From Bacteroidales bacterium UBA5515 (lineage in GTDB: Bacteria > Bacteroidota > Bacteroidia > Bacteroidales > P3), in assembly GCA_002423895.1 (NCBI GenBank), contig DIOL01000011.1, forward strand, positions 94,150-158,149: 64,000 bases of DNA, given 5' to 3'. This document shows, in pieces, positions 38,076 through 47,513 of this stretch. The notes below the pieces were generated by a model that worked only from the letters and a program-made list of their open reading frames with translations, ran no database searches and was not told where the DNA came from. How positions within the stretch are numbered: position 1 is the first letter of the stretch; each line of letters opens with the position of its first letter. The translations under genes were made by a program, and so were the position numbers.

Positions 38076-39702
38076 ATCTTTGCCTGATTTTATAAACTAT
38101 TCCAATAAGAATAATAATTATTGAAGAGAATAGACAAATTCTTGCTATATAGTCTCCATACTTAACATAGAATGTTAGTTTGGTTTGGGGTATTAGAGAA
38201 GCTTTAATTACATCTTGCTCCCAAAATTTTGTTTTTTGACTTACTTCTCCTTTTGGAGATATAAAACAAGATGTACCAGTATTGGCACTTCTTGCAATTG
38301 GACGTCGTGTTTCAATTGCTCTTAATGAAGCATAGGAAGCGTGTTGTTTGTAACCTTGAGTGTCTCTCCACCAAGAGTCATTTGTAATAATAAATATTAT
38401 CTCTGCTCCTTCTTTAACTCTTTTTGCAACAAATTCTCCATAAATTGATTCATAGCAAATAGGAGTTGTTACTTTAACATTGGTGCTTTCAGATTTAAAA
38501 AGATTGTGATTGTCATCAATTGCAAGTGTTCCAACTGGAAGGTTTCCTAACTTAATGGCAAAGTCTAAAATCTTACCAATATATTTCTTAAAAGGAAGTC
38601 TTTCAACTCCTGGAACAAGTTTAGTTTTGTGATATACATTAAAATTATTGTCTTGTTTAATTTGAATAGCGCTATTATAAACTGAATAGTATGGCAAAGG
38701 AGCAAACTCTATTTTTCTTGATGCTTCTGTTTTTTCTTCTTCCGATTGCAAACGGCGAGAGAATGAACCAACTATCATTTGTGCTTTTGGATATTTGGAA
38801 ATGAAATTGCTTAGTTTAGAAAGGTTATAGTTATCCTGTATTTGATCTTCCCAAATTCTTTCTTCCAAGCAACCTTCTGGAGCAAGGATAAAACTTGTGT
38901 TTTCATCAGCTTTCTGTTCAGAAAGTGAAATTAGTAGATTAACAATTTCATTATTTGAAAGCATCTTTGTCTCATCGTAAGGTTCCAAATTGGGTTGTAA
39001 AACAACAACATCAATTGGAGTATTTTTTTCTTCCTCAAAGCTTGTCCAAATAATAAGTGAAAGAGAAATAGGAATAATAAATATAAAAGCAAACTTTAAA
39101 AGGTTGGAGGTAAAGAGTTTTTTGCTAATAAGTTTTAGCTTTCCAACTTTGTCGTTAATTCCTATCTGTTTAATTGCTTGATAAGCAAAATAGTTTGCAA
39201 TCCAAACCCAAAGAGAACCACCAAAAACTCCAGTATATTCATACCATTGAACCATTATAGGCATTGTAGAAAAGCCATTTCCAAATGTCATCCAAGGCCA
39301 TGTTAATTCCCAATGGAGATGCAAAAATTCAATACTAATCCAAAGAATTGGAAGAACAAAAAAGCCTTTGTTATTATTGAAATGTATCTTCTTTATATTA
39401 TGATAGATTTGAAAAACTAAACCTCCTAAAAAAGCATTAAGAAAAGGAGCAAAAAGTCCAAAGAATGTTGCATAAGAAATCCAATAGGTAGTAAGAAGAT
39501 TGAAAATAAAAAATGCAATAAAACTATACTTAAATACTGCAAATTTGGAGAATTTCTCTTTGTTATTTGAAATATAGTTTTCAACCCAAAGAATAGGTAC
39601 AAGAGCAATAAATAGAATTGGAGCAAAACCAAAGGTTGGCCAAGCTAAAGCTAAAAGGATGCCAGTTAGTGAGGCAATTAAAAAAAGTTGTTTTTTCTTC
39701 AT
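38062..39702 (-). CDS. lnt: apolipoprotein N-acyltransferase
   Basis: A 546-aa inner-membrane enzyme that adds the third acyl chain to lipoproteins. About six transmembrane segments precede a nitrilase-like domain. The catalytic Glu is in LAPEGC (E276), the Lys in YHKTKLVPGVE (about 359) and the Cys in TPICYESIYG (C416). A final helix (FSSIIIILIGIVYKI) closes the protein. It overlaps the upstream cyclo-ligase gene by 4 nt and the downstream lipoprotein gene by 14 nt, so the whole group is one operon. Confidence 0.93.
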   Translation of the reverse strand: MKKKQLFLIASLTGILLALAWPTFGFAPILFIALVPILWVENYISNNKEKFSKFAVFKYSFIAFFIFNLLTTYWISYATFFGLFAPFLNAFLGGLVFQIYHNIKKIHFNNNKGFFVLPILWISIEFLHLHWELTWPWMTFGNGFSTMPIMVQWYEYTGVFGGSLWVWIANYFAYQAIKQIGINDKVGKLKLISKKLFTSNLLKFAFIFIIPISLSLIIWTSFEEEKNTPIDVVVLQPNLEPYDETKMLSNNEIVNLLISLSEQKADENTSFILAPEGCLEERIWEDQIQDNYNLSKLSNFISKYPKAQMIVGSFSRRLQSEEEKTEASRKIEFAPLPYYSVYNSAIQIKQDNNFNVYHKTKLVPGVERLPFKKYIGKILDFAIKLGNLPVGTLAIDDNHNLFKSESTNVKVTTPICYESIYGEFVAKRVKEGAEIIFIITNDSWWRDTQGYKQHASYASLRAIETRRPIARSANTGTSCFISPKGEVSQKTKFWEQDVIKASLIPQTKLTFYVKYGDYIARICLFSSIIIILIGIVYKIRQRYEKK

Positions 39703-40241
39703 TTTATTACATAATCCATTTTAACATCAAACTCTTCTGCAGGTATTTTATCAAGATACTGGAAAGGGAAACAAACACCAACCTTTAAAGAGTTATTATT
39801 TTCAAGCAAACGATCATAAAATCCTTTTCCTCTTCCCAAACGATTATTATTTTTGTCAAAAGCTACAGCAGGGATAATCATTATTTCAATAGATGCAATA
39901 TCTTCAAATACCTTACCAGTAGGTTCCAAAATTGAAAATGCTTCACCTTCTTTCATCGATTCAATCCCTTCAAACTGTCTAAGTTTCAAAATATCTCCTT
40001 CAACACAAGGGAGAAGAATTGTTTTTTCTTTATACCATTTAATAACGAAATCGTGGGTATATACTTCATCCTTCATCGACCAGTATGCAAGAACAATTTT
40101 AGAGTTTTTAAACCAATCCCTAGTTTCAATCTCTTCCCAAATAGGTTTTGACATTTCTTTTTTTTGTTCAAAAGAATAACCTTTCTTAAGTTCTTTAATA
40201 AGTTTTCGAAGTTCTGTCTTTTCGTTTTTTAAACTATCCAT
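39699..40241 (-). CDS. 5-formyltetrahydrofolate cyclo-ligase
   Basis: A 180-aa enzyme that converts 5-formyl-THF with ATP to 5,10-methenyl-THF. The ATP and substrate loop NRLGRGKGFYDRLLE near the C-terminus is diagnostic, and KTELRKLIKELKKG at the start and PAVAFDKNNNRLG also fit. It overlaps the FeoB-like gene upstream by 13 nt and lnt downstream by 4 nt; such tight packing points to translational coupling. Confidence 0.93.
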   Translation of the reverse strand: MDSLKNEKTELRKLIKELKKGYSFEQKKEMSKPIWEEIETRDWFKNSKIVLAYWSMKDEVYTHDFVIKWYKEKTILLPCVEGDILKLRQFEGIESMKEGEAFSILEPTGKVFEDIASIEIMIIPAVAFDKNNNRLGRGKGFYDRLLENNNSLKVGVCFPFQYLDKIPAEEFDVKMDYVIK

Positions 40242-41371
40242 AAAGCAATATTATATACCAAAAATGCAATTATCCAAGCTAAAATAGTTGTATAAAGAGC
40301 AAGAAATATAGCCCAACGAAGTTTTCCACTTTCTTTCCAAACAACAGTAAAAACTGCAATGCAAGGGAAGTATATTAAAACAAAAGCTAAGAAACTTGCA
40401 GCAGAAGCAATAGTGAACTCAGGAGCCAAAACACTAAGAGTACTAACAATAAGTTCCTTTGCACTTGTCCCAGCCAAAAGGCCAATACCCATTTTCCAGT
40501 CAAATCCTAAAGGAATTAAAACGGGTTCAATAAATTTCCCAATATATGAAATAAAGCTATTTCCAGTTTCGTGAGGATTAGGGTAGTTGAAAAGGAACCA
40601 TATAATAACAGATGCAATTAATACAATTCCTGCAATCTTTTTCAAATAATCCTTAGTGTTGAACCAAATTATAGGTTTAATGTTTCTCCAAGTTGGAATC
40701 TTATATTGAGGAAGAGTCATTTTGTAGTCAGTACTAAGAGTTTTTATTATTGTCTTCTTGAAAATTATTGCAAATAGAATTGCAAGTAAAACTCCAAAAA
40801 GATATAATATACAAAGCACTAAAACTGGATATTTAGGAAAAAAAGTTCCAATTAAAAGAATATAAATAGGCAATCTTGCAGAACAAGACATAAAAGGAAT
40901 TATCAGCATGGTTACAAGCCTGTCTTTTTTATTCTCAATTGAACGTGTAGCCATAATTGCAGGAACATTACAACCAAAACCCATAATCATTGGAACAAAA
41001 CTTTTCCCATGAAGTCCAATTTTATGCATAAGTTTATCCATAAGCCAAGCTACTCTTGACATATAGTTAGTTGCTTCCATTAAGGAGATAAAGAAAAACA
41101 GAATTATTATATTAGGTAAGAATATAGCCACTCCTCCAACTCCTTGAATTATACCATAGGAAAGTAAATCGGAGATCACACCATCTGGCAATTTTTCGTG
41201 AACCAATTGACTTAGCCAGTCAAATCCTGCTTGCATCCATTGCATTGGATATTCTCCAATATAAAAAGTGGAATAGAACATTAGCCATATTACAAACCCT
41301 AAAAATATGTATCCCCAAAACTTATGTGTAAGTATGGAGTCTATTTTCTTAGTTGTGGAAACTGATACCAT
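40229..41371 (-). CDS. feoB: FeoB-like ferrous iron transporter, membrane domain only
   Basis: A 380-aa polytopic protein corresponding to the permease half of FeoB. The first Gate motif is GFGCNVPAIMATRSIE (about 131-146), with MSCSARLPIYILL just after. The second Gate region has LLAGTSAKELIVSTLSVL (about 306-323). About eight helices are present. The whole N-terminal GTPase domain (about 270 residues with G1-G5 motifs) is missing: the protein starts exactly where the membrane domain begins (KIDSILTHKFWGYIFLGFVI). The upstream bases are an intact radical SAM gene, so the G domain has not been lost to a nearby frameshift. FeoA is not seen. Confidence 0.85.
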   Translation of the reverse strand: MVSVSTTKKIDSILTHKFWGYIFLGFVIWLMFYSTFYIGEYPMQWMQAGFDWLSQLVHEKLPDGVISDLLSYGIIQGVGGVAIFLPNIIILFFFISLMEATNYMSRVAWLMDKLMHKIGLHGKSFVPMIMGFGCNVPAIMATRSIENKKDRLVTMLIIPFMSCSARLPIYILLIGTFFPKYPVLVLCILYLFGVLLAILFAIIFKKTIIKTLSTDYKMTLPQYKIPTWRNIKPIIWFNTKDYLKKIAGIVLIASVIIWFLFNYPNPHETGNSFISYIGKFIEPVLIPLGFDWKMGIGLLAGTSAKELIVSTLSVLAPEFTIASAASFLAFVLIYFPCIAVFTVVWKESGKLRWAIFLALYTTILAWIIAFLVYNIALWIV

Positions 41372-41376
41372 ATATT

Positions 41377-42147
41377 TTAATATGTTTTTGTTTCAATTCC
41401 AAGAGCTCTAACTTTTTGAGCAAATGTTTCTAATTCTTCAATACTTAGTTTTTCCAAATTGCTTTCAGGAGTAACTCTGTCGATTGCATAAAGCATAACC
41501 ATACGAGGCTTAACTTGTTTAACAACTTCCAACCATGCAGAAAACTCTTCTTGAGTTGTGTTGTCAATAATTTGTCCATCATTTTCACCTCTTAGAAGTA
41601 GGGTTTGCATAATTGCATCTTTGCCAAAAAGAATCAATTTTTCTTTAACTTTTTCTATATCTACAACCTTTGGATTTGCCTTACTGATTGCATAAAACAT
41701 CTTAGGGGTTGCAGAGTCAAGTTTTAAGATTGGATTATCAATCTTATGTAAAGCATTGAAAATATCTTCTTTTAAAAGGTTTGTAGCATTTGAAAGTACA
41801 GATATTTTAGCTTTTGTAGCATAAAGATTTCTTAGTTCAACAACCATATCAATAATTTCACAAAACTCAGGATGAAGGGTTGGCTCTCCATTGCCAGAGA
41901 AAGTTATTGAATCAATAATTGTTCCATTTCCCTTAAAGAGAATTAATTTTTCTTTAAGTTCTTTCTCTATATCTTTTTTTTGAGGAACCAAATCAACAAT
42001 TTCTTTTGTGTCTTCATTCCATCCACATTCACAATAAACGCAATCAAAATTGCAAAGTTTTTTGTGAGCTGGCAAGAGATTAATCCCCAAAGAATTTCCT
42101 AATCTCCTGCTATGTATTGGTCCAAATACAATTTCATTAAATAACAT
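41377..42147 (-). CDS. radical SAM protein
   Basis: A 256-aa radical SAM enzyme. The cluster motif is CNFDCVYCECGW (CX3CX2C), and the glycine-rich SAM segment is SGNGEPTLHPEF. The start (VFGPIHSRRLGNSLGINLLP) matches the COG0731-type radical SAM proteins, whose function in bacteria is unclear; archaeal relatives make wybutosine. It is first in the operon with FeoB-like, cyclo-ligase, lnt and lipoprotein genes, 5 nt ahead of the FeoB-like start. Confidence 0.88.
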   Translation of the reverse strand: MLFNEIVFGPIHSRRLGNSLGINLLPAHKKLCNFDCVYCECGWNEDTKEIVDLVPQKKDIEKELKEKLILFKGNGTIIDSITFSGNGEPTLHPEFCEIIDMVVELRNLYATKAKISVLSNATNLLKEDIFNALHKIDNPILKLDSATPKMFYAISKANPKVVDIEKVKEKLILFGKDAIMQTLLLRGENDGQIIDNTTQEEFSAWLEVVKQVKPRMVMLYAIDRVTPESNLEKLSIEELETFAQKVRALGIETKTY

Positions 42148-42378
42148 ATCCGATTAATTTTTTGCAAATATCAATAAAAACGATTAGAAATGGAAAGAAA
42201 TTATATTTGAAGTGAAAGTTTTGTTTGTGAAGATTTGTCAAATAACAAATTAGAGTAATGATGAAAATTAGAAGACAAGCAACAAAACTAAAATAAATAA
42301 AAATAAAATATCATCTATAAAAGAGCAAATGATATATTATCACAAATTGTGAAAAAAGCCCATAAAAGGGTATCAAAA

Positions 42379-42409
42379 ATTGATAAATATAAAATTTATA
42401 GTACTTTTG
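42379..42409 (+). promoter_or_regulatory. promoter of the polyprenyl synthase gene
   Basis: ATTG (42379-42382), 19 nt, TACTTTTG (42402-42409), with the ATG at 42430. It supports that ATG against a longer frame beginning about 80 nt upstream. Confidence 0.65.
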
Positions 42410-42429
42410 TAATCTTATTTTTAGAAGAG

Positions 42430-43401
42430 ATGGATTTAAAAAACATAACACACCCAATACGAGATTACTTGGAGCTTTTTGATAAACGTTTTACTGAAAG
42501 CGTTTCTGTGGAAGGTTTCTTTATTGATGATATATCAGATTATATTCTTCATCAATCAGGTAAAAAGATACGCCCTATTCTTACATTTCTTGCAGCAAAG
42601 GCTACCAATGGAGTTACAAGTCAAACAATAAGATGTGCCTTAATTTTGGAGATACTTCACACTGCTTCCTTAGTACATGATGATGTTATTGATGAGAGTG
42701 ATAAAAGAAGAGGAAAAGATACTTTAAATTTCAAATGGGGAAACAACACTGCTGTTCTTTATGGAGATTATCTTTATGGAAAATGTCTTGAAATTATTGA
42801 AACAGAAAGTGATTTTAAACTTCTACCAATTTTTGCAATAATAACAAGCAAATTACCTTTAGGAGAGTTGATGCAGAAAGATGTGTCTGATAAAATGGAT
42901 TTTAGCGAAGAAAGTTATTTCAAAGTAATTAGTAATAAAACTGCCGCTATGATGGAAGTTGCTGCAGAAATTGGAGCAATGAGTTCTGGAGCTTCCACTG
43001 AAGAAATACAAAACTTAAAGTCTTTTGGCTATTACATGGGATTGGCTTTTCAAATTAGAGACGATATTTTGGATTTCTTCCCTGAATACAATACAGGCAA
43101 GCCTTTTGGAAACGATATAAAAGAAAAGAAAATAACACTTCCATTAATATTTTTACTAAATGAATCATCTCAAAAAGAAAGAGAAGAAATACTGCAATTT
43201 ATTCAACAGGACAATAAAAAAGAAAAAGACATACTTGATTTAATAAATAAAGTTAGAGATGGTGGCTTTATTGATAAATCAGAAGAAAAGGTTAATATGT
43301 TTTGTCATTTAGCCGAAATACAACTTAATAGATTTAAAGACTCAGAAAGTAAGAGTAGTTTAATTGACTTGCTAAATATATCTGCAAAACGAGAAAGTTA
43401 A
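42430..43401 (+). CDS. polyprenyl diphosphate synthase (trans-isoprenyl)
   Basis: A 323-aa all-helical prenyltransferase. The first aspartate-rich motif is HDDVIDESDKRRG and the second is IRDDILDFFPEYNTGKPFGN, with KKITLPLIFLL after it. GKKIRPILTFLAAKA near residue 45 is the usual substrate-binding start. It condenses isopentenyl diphosphate units into a long polyprenyl chain, most likely the menaquinone side chain, which suits the menaquinone-dependent frd and nrf systems here. Chain length cannot be read from sequence alone. Confidence 0.92.
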   Translation: MDLKNITHPIRDYLELFDKRFTESVSVEGFFIDDISDYILHQSGKKIRPILTFLAAKATNGVTSQTIRCALILEILHTASLVHDDVIDESDKRRGKDTLNFKWGNNTAVLYGDYLYGKCLEIIETESDFKLLPIFAIITSKLPLGELMQKDVSDKMDFSEESYFKVISNKTAAMMEVAAEIGAMSSGASTEEIQNLKSFGYYMGLAFQIRDDILDFFPEYNTGKPFGNDIKEKKITLPLIFLLNESSQKEREEILQFIQQDNKKEKDILDLINKVRDGGFIDKSEEKVNMFCHLAEIQLNRFKDSESKSSLIDLLNISAKRES

Positions 43402-43437
43402 TAATTAATCTAATATAAAATTTAAGTACGTAAAAAA

Positions 43438-43959
43438 ATGAAAAAGTTTATTTTAATCTTTGTCGCAATATTCTTATGCGGCATAACAATTAACGCACAA
43501 ACAAATAACAAAAAATCTACTCTACCTACCGTAACTATAAATACTTTAGAAGGAAAAGCAATTAAAGCTTCCGAATTTTCAAATGATGGAAAACCATTTG
43601 TAATTTGCTTTTGGGCAACATGGTGTAAACCCTGCTTAATGGAACTTAATGCAATGGCTGAACAATATGATGATTGGCAAAAAGAAACTGGAATAAAAAT
43701 TTATGCAGTATCAATTGATGATGCTCGTACTTGTCCAAAGGTAAAACCACTTGTTAGTGGTTCTGATTGGGGTTATGAAGTTGTTTTAGATCAAAACTCT
43801 GAGCTTAAACGTGCCTTAGGTGTAAATAATCCTCCTCACACTTTTATTGTTAATGAAAAAGGAGAAATTGTTTGGCAACATGTTGGATATGCTCCTGGAG
43901 ATGAAGAAACCCTAATTGAAGTATATAAGAAAATTGTTAAAGGAGAAGAAGTAAAATAG
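43438..43959 (+). CDS. TlpA-like periplasmic thioredoxin
   Basis: A 173-aa exported thioredoxin-fold protein. The signal peptide ends at about residue 20 (INAQ). The active site is FWATWCKPCLMEL (C63 and C66), and the cis-proline region is NNPPHTFIVNEKGEIVW. Such proteins reduce disulfides outside the inner membrane, for example in cytochrome c maturation. It is followed after 1 nt by the DUF6029 gene, then by an Omp28-like protein with its own CXXC, so the group may handle thiols of surface proteins. Confidence 0.92.
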   Translation: MKKFILIFVAIFLCGITINAQTNNKKSTLPTVTINTLEGKAIKASEFSNDGKPFVICFWATWCKPCLMELNAMAEQYDDWQKETGIKIYAVSIDDARTCPKVKPLVSGSDWGYEVVLDQNSELKRALGVNNPPHTFIVNEKGEIVWQHVGYAPGDEETLIEVYKKIVKGEEVK

Positions 43960-43960
43960 T

Positions 43961-45661
43961 ATGAAGAAATTATTATTAGCAATATTTCTGATTACTTGTT
44001 CTTTCAATGGTTTCTCACAAGATATTTTTGGAGGAAAAGTAACTGGAAACTTTCAGATGGATGTTCAAGCATCAAAAGAAGATTCAATAATTGGTGCAGA
44101 GAAAGTAAGCGAAAAGCTTTTAATGAATGCCTTTACAAATATCCTTTACACAAATGGAGATTTTTCTGCAGGAATGCGTTTTGAAGCTTATCTAAATCCT
44201 ATTCTTGGATTTGACCCACAATACAAAGGAGCAGGACTTGCCTATAGATTTGCTTCCTATAAGAAAGACTATTTGGAGATAACTGCAGGAAATTTCTACG
44301 AACAGTTTGGAAATGGTTTAATTTTCCGTTCCTATGAAGAAAGAAACCTTGGATTAGACAATGCAATGGATGGATTAAAAATTATCGCTCGTCCAGTTAA
44401 AGGAGTTGCATTAAAAGGAGTAATAGGAAAGCAACGCTACTATTGGGAAAAGATCTGGGAAAGCGATAATTTTGGTTTGGTTAGAGGAATTGATGCTGAG
44501 GTTTCAATCAATTCTCTTTTCAAAAAGTTTGAAGCTTCACCATTGCAAATTATTGCAGGAGGAAGTTTTGTAAGTGTTTTCGATAAGGCAGAAGATAGAT
44601 TTATCATTGAACCATCAACAGGAGATAATTATAAACTTACAATGCCTGAAAATATTGGTTCTGGAGCTGCAAGATTGCAAATGTCCTATAAGGCTTTTAA
44701 TCTTAATGCTGAGTATGCAAGAAAAGGACAAGATCCAAATGCAGTTAATGGATACATATTCCATAAAGGAGAAGCAGCCTATTTATCATTGGGCTATGCA
44801 GCAAAGGGTTTAGGAATTAATGTTTCTGCAAAGAGAATAGATAATATGAGTTATAAGTCAAGAAGAGGAGAAACAGGAAACATGCTTAATGTAAATTATC
44901 TTCCTGCTCTAACTCGTCAACATTCATATTCTCTTTTTGCAATGTATCCTTACGCAACTCAAGTAAATGGAGAAATGGGTATTCAAGCAGATATTATTTA
45001 TAAATTGAAAAAGAATACTTTCTTGGGAGGAAAATATGGTACTGACCTTAAGTTAAACTATTCAATAGCAAATTCAATAGATAAGAAATATGTTCAACTA
45101 AACCCTGCTGGCAATTATGAAGGAACTGAAGGATATTCATCCTCATTCTTTAAAGCTGGAGATGAAATATATTTTGAGGAATTAAATTTAGAGTTAGGTA
45201 AAAAACTTAGTTCAGATTTTAAACTAAACCTTATGTATTCTTATCAAACCTTCAATCCAATTGCAATAGGTCATCAAGGAGAAAAATTTATTTATGCAAA
45301 CGTATTTGCTGCCGATTTAACTCAAAAACTTAAGAAAAGAAGCTCCCTAAGATATGAAGTTCAACTTCTTTTAACAGAGCAAAACTATGGAGAATTTGCT
45401 GCTGGAGACTGGATTCAAGGAACTGTTGAATATAATTTGGGTGGAAAATTCTTTGTTGCTGCAACTGACCAATGGAATTATGGCAAACTAAATGGAGAGA
45501 AAGTTCACTACTATAATTTTGCTGTTGGATACACAAAAGGAACAACAAGAATACAATTAAGTTATGGAAAACAAAGAGAAGGTATAATTTGTATTGGAGG
45601 AGTTTGCAGAATGGTTCCTGCTTCAAATGGATTATTTGCAACCATTACAAGCAGCTTTTAA
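43961..45661 (+). CDS. DUF6029 family exported protein (probable outer-membrane barrel)
   Basis: A 566-aa protein with a signal peptide (MKKLLLAIFLITCSFNGFSQ). It has repeated amphipathic strands and many aromatic residues throughout, with the ending NGLFATITSSF as expected of an outer-membrane beta-barrel. The stretch ITAGNFYEQFGNGLIFRSYE matches a Bacteroidota family I know as DUF6029, without assigned function. RQREGIICIGGVCRM-like cysteines near the C-terminus (CIGGVC) could be redox-active, which would suit its position directly after a TlpA-like thioredoxin. Confidence 0.8.
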   Translation: MKKLLLAIFLITCSFNGFSQDIFGGKVTGNFQMDVQASKEDSIIGAEKVSEKLLMNAFTNILYTNGDFSAGMRFEAYLNPILGFDPQYKGAGLAYRFASYKKDYLEITAGNFYEQFGNGLIFRSYEERNLGLDNAMDGLKIIARPVKGVALKGVIGKQRYYWEKIWESDNFGLVRGIDAEVSINSLFKKFEASPLQIIAGGSFVSVFDKAEDRFIIEPSTGDNYKLTMPENIGSGAARLQMSYKAFNLNAEYARKGQDPNAVNGYIFHKGEAAYLSLGYAAKGLGINVSAKRIDNMSYKSRRGETGNMLNVNYLPALTRQHSYSLFAMYPYATQVNGEMGIQADIIYKLKKNTFLGGKYGTDLKLNYSIANSIDKKYVQLNPAGNYEGTEGYSSSFFKAGDEIYFEELNLELGKKLSSDFKLNLMYSYQTFNPIAIGHQGEKFIYANVFAADLTQKLKKRSSLRYEVQLLLTEQNYGEFAAGDWIQGTVEYNLGGKFFVAATDQWNYGKLNGEKVHYYNFAVGYTKGTTRIQLSYGKQREGIICIGGVCRMVPASNGLFATITSSF

Positions 45662-45714
45662 ATAATGGTTAATGGTTATTGATAAATGGTGAATCTCAAA
45701 AATAATAAAGAAAA

Positions 45715-46572
45715 ATGAAAAAAATAATATATATATTTGCAATTATACTTCCTTTAATTTGGGTTAGTTGTGATACTATTGAAGAAGAAGAAAGACTGGT
45801 TTATCCAAAAGGTCAAACCAAAGAAACTACTCCAATTACGAAAGTAGATACAATTCAAAAAGTTTTGCTTGAAGATTACACTGGATGGAAATGTGTAAAT
45901 TGTCCAAGAGCTGCAGTAAAAGCAACAGAGATGATTTCTAAATATTCAGAACAATTAGTTGTTATGGCTGTTCATGCAACTGCATTTGCTAATCCTTCAA
46001 CAGGGAATAATAATCTTGATTTCAAAACAGAATATGGAGAAAAATGGGCTATTGACTTTGGTTGTACATCCTTGCCAACAGGAATTATAAATAGAAAAAA
46101 GATAGGAGGAGTATATACAATTGGAGATGCAAATTGGGATAATCAAATACAAAATACAATTAATTCTCAAGATCATATTATGAATATTAATCTTGGGGCT
46201 GAATATCGTTCTGATGACAACCAAATATTAGTCAGTACAGAAAATATATTTCTTAAAGACTATAATTCTTCAATGCTTATTAATGTTGTAGTTTTAGAAA
46301 GTGGAATTATTGGTGTACAATATAATACTGACCCTAATTATGGAACAACTCCAAAGATAAATGATTTTGAGTTTAATCATGTATTAAGAAAAAATGCTCT
46401 TATTGATTATTCACTAAGTCTTAATGGAGTTGCAAAAGAAACAATTATTAAAAAGAATTATCTAATAGATGTTGATCCAGATATTCAAGATATTTCTAAA
46501 TGTACTGTTGTTGTATTTGTTACAGATGCACAAACTAAAGAGGTTATTCAAGTAAATGAAATTCATCTTTAA
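45715..46572 (+). CDS. Omp28-related lipoprotein
   Basis: A 285-aa lipoprotein (WVSC lipobox, Cys at about 19) related to Porphyromonas Omp28. A thioredoxin-like domain begins at about residue 50 with LLEDYTGWKCVNCPRAA; the CVNC motif stands where the thioredoxin active site would be. SLPTGIINRKKIGG later in the chain corresponds to the cis-proline loop. The C-terminal half is a beta domain. It lies 53 nt after the DUF6029 gene and probably shares its transcript. Confidence 0.85.
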   Translation: MKKIIYIFAIILPLIWVSCDTIEEEERLVYPKGQTKETTPITKVDTIQKVLLEDYTGWKCVNCPRAAVKATEMISKYSEQLVVMAVHATAFANPSTGNNNLDFKTEYGEKWAIDFGCTSLPTGIINRKKIGGVYTIGDANWDNQIQNTINSQDHIMNINLGAEYRSDDNQILVSTENIFLKDYNSSMLINVVVLESGIIGVQYNTDPNYGTTPKINDFEFNHVLRKNALIDYSLSLNGVAKETIIKKNYLIDVDPDIQDISKCTVVVFVTDAQTKEVIQVNEIHL

Positions 46573-46685
46573 TTTGCTGTAAGATTTTAGTGTATTTATT
46601 GTCTAAATTTAAAATTAATACAAAATAGTAGGTGTGAAGAAACAAATTATTGTATATTTGCACCATAAATTAAAAATAAAAGAAG

Positions 46686-47417
46686 ATGAAAAAAATATAC
46701 TTTCTATTAACAATCCTATTAGGCCTATCTTTAGGTTTAAAAGCACAACAAAATTTTGAATTCTCTTACAATGGAACAGTATTTACTGACACTGTTAAAA
46801 TAGATGTTGCTTCAACAGGAGGAGAAGAAGTTTCATTAGATTTCATACATTTTAAAAATATAAGTGCTGACACGATATACGTTAGAGTTTATAGACAAGA
46901 CATTTATTTAAATCCAACTGCATCATTATTTATGTGTTTTGATGGAGAATGTGTAATTGATACAATACCACAAAACGTTGTTGCACTTGTTCCTAATGTT
47001 GAATATACATCTTTTGATTTGATGTACACCTACACAAGTGATGTAACAAGCACTGCAAGAATTCATTTAGTTGATACATTAAATCTTCAACCAATACAAT
47101 CATTTGTTGTTCAATATAGAAATCCAGATGCAGCTCTACCAAAACCTATTAAATCTAATGTTCTTTCTTTAGAAGCATATCCAAATCCTGCTGCTAATAG
47201 TGCAACAATTAACTACTCTTTACCTTCAAACTACAGACAAATAACTTTAGTTTTAAGAAATATGATTGGAGAAGAATTAAAGACAGTTCAATTAAGTTCT
47301 TCTTCTAAAGGAAAACAAACAATCAATACTTATGATTTACCAAATGGAGTTTATTTCTACTCTATAATTGGTGATGGCAAAACAATTGCAACAAAAAAAC
47401 TAATTGTTAAACACTAA
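46686..47417 (+). CDS. T9SS type A sorting-domain protein
   Basis: A 243-aa secreted protein with a signal peptide ending near KAQQ (about 22). The N-terminal two thirds form an unrecognised beta domain. The C-terminal 80 residues are a type A T9SS sorting domain: SLEAYPNPAANSATINYS, MIGEELKTVQL, then LPNGVYFYSIIGDG and TKKLIVKH at the end. It should be exported across the outer membrane by the PorT-dependent system and then processed. A TATATTTG box at 46653-46660 is 26 nt upstream, suggesting its own promoter. Confidence 0.9.
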   Translation: MKKIYFLLTILLGLSLGLKAQQNFEFSYNGTVFTDTVKIDVASTGGEEVSLDFIHFKNISADTIYVRVYRQDIYLNPTASLFMCFDGECVIDTIPQNVVALVPNVEYTSFDLMYTYTSDVTSTARIHLVDTLNLQPIQSFVVQYRNPDAALPKPIKSNVLSLEAYPNPAANSATINYSLPSNYRQITLVLRNMIGEELKTVQLSSSSKGKQTINTYDLPNGVYFYSIIGDGKTIATKKLIVKH

Positions 47418-47461
47418 TTCACAAGGAATCCCTTTTTAAATAATAATATATTTAATTGATT

Positions 47462-47497
47462 AGCCTTCGCATTATTTAATAATGTCGAAGGCTTTTT
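47462..47497 (+). terminator. intrinsic terminator after the T9SS cargo gene
   Basis: AGCCTTCG (47462-47469) pairs with CGAAGGCT (47486-47493), with further CATTATT/AATAATG pairing inside and a T run after. Confidence 0.85.
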
Positions 47498-47513
47498 AAT
47501 TTCCCCAAATTAT

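Noticed and set aside
42349..42429. Upstream extension of the polyprenyl synthase gene
   Set aside because: A consensus promoter at 42379-42409 lies inside the extension, and the ATG at 42430 gives the family's normal length.
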